Assembly (NCBI GenBank): GCA_944387055.1
Contig: CALXDL010000016.1
Coordinates: 1 to 33,981, forward strand
Direction of reading: 5' to 3'
Origin: an uncultured Oscillospiraceae bacterium
GTDB lineage: Bacteria > Bacillota > Clostridia > Oscillospirales > Oscillospiraceae
DNA: 33,981 nucleotides
How positions within the stretch are numbered: position 1 is the first letter of the stretch; each line of letters starts with the position of its first letter. This document shows positions 32,427 to 33,981 of this stretch, one piece after another. The notes under the pieces are model-generated. The model did no database searches. It was not told the origin of the DNA and saw nothing but the letters and a program-made list of their open reading frames with translations. Made by a program: the position numbers and the translations under genes.

Positions 32427-33079
32427 GTGCCTTCCTCGGGCGTGCCATCCGCCCAAGCCTGGAGACGTGTGAAAAAACGTCCCACGTGGAAGCCGTCTGT
32501 CACACTGTGATGGACCTGCATAGCCAGGGGGAGCAGGATCCGCCCGTCCGCCTCCCGGTAACGGCCCATCGTGAAGATGGGCAGCAGATAGTCCTTCGCT
32601 GCCGGGAGCTCCAGATGGAAACCCTGGAACGTCACCCATGGAACAGCCGAGATATTGAAGAGCCCCTGTCCTGTCATCGGAGGACGGGCCTCCAGAGCGT
32701 GGACCGCTCCATAGCGGGCCATATCCGTCTCCCAGGCGCGGCAAAATGCCTGTAGGTCCGGCTGATAGGCAGTCCATAGGACAGAGAAGGTCTCGTCGTC
32801 CTTGTGAAAGATGGTATAGGTGGGGTCCACCCGGTCGTAGACACCGATGGCCCCCGTCCCGTCCATGTCCATGCGGAGGGCCGGGTCCGCGTTGACCATC
32901 CGGGCGATACCGTAGATCATGGCTGGATAGATCCGGAGCCCCTCCGCCCGCAGACGGGGCAGCAAGGCGGTGATGTCCACATCCACCGTCATGCTGTACC
33001 AGCAGGGCACGTCCCGGTGGTAGTGCTCAAAATACGGGCGCCGGGGCCACGTGTCGTAGTCGATCTTCTGGAATCCCAT
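32423..33079 (-). CDS. Chloramphenicol acetyltransferase family protein
   Basis: The 218-residue length and motifs fit type A CAT: WPRRPYFEHY near the start, MTVDVDITALL, YPAMIYGIARMVN, YTIFHKDDETFSVLW, FNISAVPWVTFQGFHL with the conserved Ser region, and the catalytic QVHHSVTDGFHVGRF. These trimeric enzymes acetylate chloramphenicol or other hydroxyl acceptors using acetyl-CoA. Whether it gives resistance cannot be told from sequence; its tight placement between polA and a kinase gene suggests a resident chromosomal enzyme. The ATG at 33079 overlaps the polA stop by one base (TGATG). Confidence 0.9.
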   Translation of the reverse strand: MGFQKIDYDTWPRRPYFEHYHRDVPCWYSMTVDVDITALLPRLRAEGLRIYPAMIYGIARMVNADPALRMDMDGTGAIGVYDRVDPTYTIFHKDDETFSVLWTAYQPDLQAFCRAWETDMARYGAVHALEARPPMTGQGLFNISAVPWVTFQGFHLELPAAKDYLLPIFTMGRYREADGRILLPLAMQVHHSVTDGFHVGRFFTRLQAWADGTPEEGT

Positions 33080-33981
33080 CAGCCCTTGGCCTCCAGCCAG
33101 TTTTTGCCCCAGTGGGCGTCCGCTGTCAGGGGGACAGAGAGGGTGACCACCCGTTCCATCTCCTCCTTGAGGAGCATGGCTACGGCCGCAGCCTGTTCCT
33201 CCGGACACTCCACGATCAGCTCGTCGTGGACTTGGAGCACCAGCCGCGCTTCCGGCAGTTCCTGACGCAGGCGCTTCCACACCGCCGCCATAGCCAGCTT
33301 CATGATGTCCGCCGCCGTGCCTTGGATCGGCATGTTCAACGCCACCCGTTCTCCGAACGAGCGCATGTTGAAGTTGGAGGACTTGAGTTCCGGCAGGTCC
33401 CTCCGGCGATGGAACAGCGTCTCCACATAGCCCTGCTCCTTGGCCCGGGCCACGATCTCATCCATATAGGTCCGCACACCGGGGAACGTGGCGAAATACG
33501 CCTCCATATACGCCTTGGCCTCTGCCACGCTCACGCCGATGTCCTGGCTCAAAGAGAAGGCAGAGATGCCATAGACGATTCCGAAATTCACCGCCTTGGC
33601 CCGGCGGCGCATCTCATGTGTCACCTCCGACGCTTCCACATGGAACACCTTGGCCGCCGTCTCCGCGTGGAAGTCCCCGCCGGAGAGGAACGCCGCCTGC
33701 ATGTCCTGATCCCCGGAGATATGCGCCAACAGCCGCAGCTCGATCTGGGAGTAGTCCGCGTCCACTAGGACGCAGCCCTCCGCCGGGATGAACATCCGCC
33801 GGATCTCGCTGCCCAGGTCCGTGCGGGTGGGGATGTTCTGGAGGTTTGGCTCTGTGGAGGAGAGGCGGCCGGTAGCCGTCACCGTCATCTGGAAGGAGGT
33901 CCGCACCCGGCCGTCCGGGTCCATGGCCTTCAGCAATCCGTCGGCATAGGTGGACTTCAGCTTGGCGTACTGGCGGTACTC
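33079..33981 (-). CDS. polA: DNA polymerase I, C-terminal part (gene cut by window edge)
   Basis: 300 residues are visible; the gene continues beyond the right edge (EYRQYAKLKSTYADGLLKA is in frame at the border). They cover the family A polymerase domain: TGRLSSTEPNLQNIPTR, motif A VLVDADYSQIELRLLAH, motif B RRRAKAVNFGIVYGIS, AALNMPIQGTAADI-type segment (ERVALNMPIQGTAADIMK) and motif C LQVHDELIVE. Pol I fills gaps in repair and removes primers. Its TGA overlaps the start of the CAT-family gene. Confidence 0.97.
   Translation of the reverse strand, partial: EYRQYAKLKSTYADGLLKAMDPDGRVRTSFQMTVTATGRLSSTEPNLQNIPTRTDLGSEIRRMFIPAEGCVLVDADYSQIELRLLAHISGDQDMQAAFLSGGDFHAETAAKVFHVEASEVTHEMRRRAKAVNFGIVYGISAFSLSQDIGVSVAEAKAYMEAYFATFPGVRTYMDEIVARAKEQGYVETLFHRRRDLPELKSSNFNMRSFGERVALNMPIQGTAADIMKLAMAAVWKRLRQELPEARLVLQVHDELIVECPEEQAAAVAMLLKEEMERVVTLSVPLTADAHWGKNWLEAKG

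Noticed and set aside
32423..33079. Reading the CAT-family gene as proof of chloramphenicol resistance
   Set aside because: Catalytic motifs are present, but the gene sits in a housekeeping chain with no mobile element beside it, and the substrate cannot be deduced.

Overview
The window looks like chromosome from a spore-forming, GC-rich member of the Clostridia, most like gut Oscillospiraceae (Flavonifractor or Intestinimonas type). This is inference. It rests on an alpha/beta-type small acid-soluble spore protein, a Firmicutes-style rpmG-secE-nusG-rplK-rplA and rplJ-rplL cluster with an L10 leader, strong AGGAGG ribosome binding sites, and the protein families present.

Layout. 1-4300: start of an XRE-type regulator, a membrane-anchored parvulin-type prolyl isomerase, the tRNA t6A37 dehydratase tcdA, and a lipoprotein with a duplicated domain. 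4460-8230: ribosomal protein and transcription factor operons on the minus strand with clear promoters, an L10 leader/attenuator and a terminator right after rplL; rpoBC does not follow. 8560-13200: ruvX/yqgF, a SASP gene, an Rrf2 regulator divergent from malic enzyme, and a sigma factor with its probable anti-sigma partner. 13220-17900: a five-gene minus-strand operon (amino-acid ABC permease, ATPase, ornithine-cyclodeaminase-family enzyme, binding protein, aminotransferase). 18190-19350: an inositol-monophosphatase-family gene preceded by two tiny ORFs.

19774-28791 is an integrated element of about 9 kb in the 3' half of a tRNA-Thr(CGT) gene. A 45-bp direct repeat of the tRNA 3' half marks both ends, a tyrosine integrase lies next to the intact tRNA, and the native tRNA terminator is stranded at the far end. 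The cargo is visibly more A+T-rich than the flanks. It is a divergent cluster: one arm encodes an ATC-hydrolase-family protein, an M20 amidohydrolase, an NRAMP-related transporter without the usual metal-binding motifs, and a CyuA-type L-cysteine desulfidase; the other encodes a Crp/Fnr-type regulator and a DUF554 membrane protein. A perfect TTGTGA-N6-TCACAA palindrome lies between them. The gene set suggests a mobile catabolic module that opens a cyclic or carbamoylated cysteine-like compound, hydrolyses the product, and degrades the cysteine to pyruvate, ammonia and sulfide. This is the most interesting part of the window and its function is a hypothesis.

28823-29836 is an A+T-rich stretch without a recognisable gene. 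It holds two perfect DnaA boxes and one near-perfect box within 30 bp, so it resembles an origin or DnaA-titration site. 29837-33981 is a tightly coupled minus-strand gene chain: polA (partial), a CAT-family acetyltransferase, a small P-loop kinase-like protein, rimI, a second GNAT acetyltransferase and tsaD.
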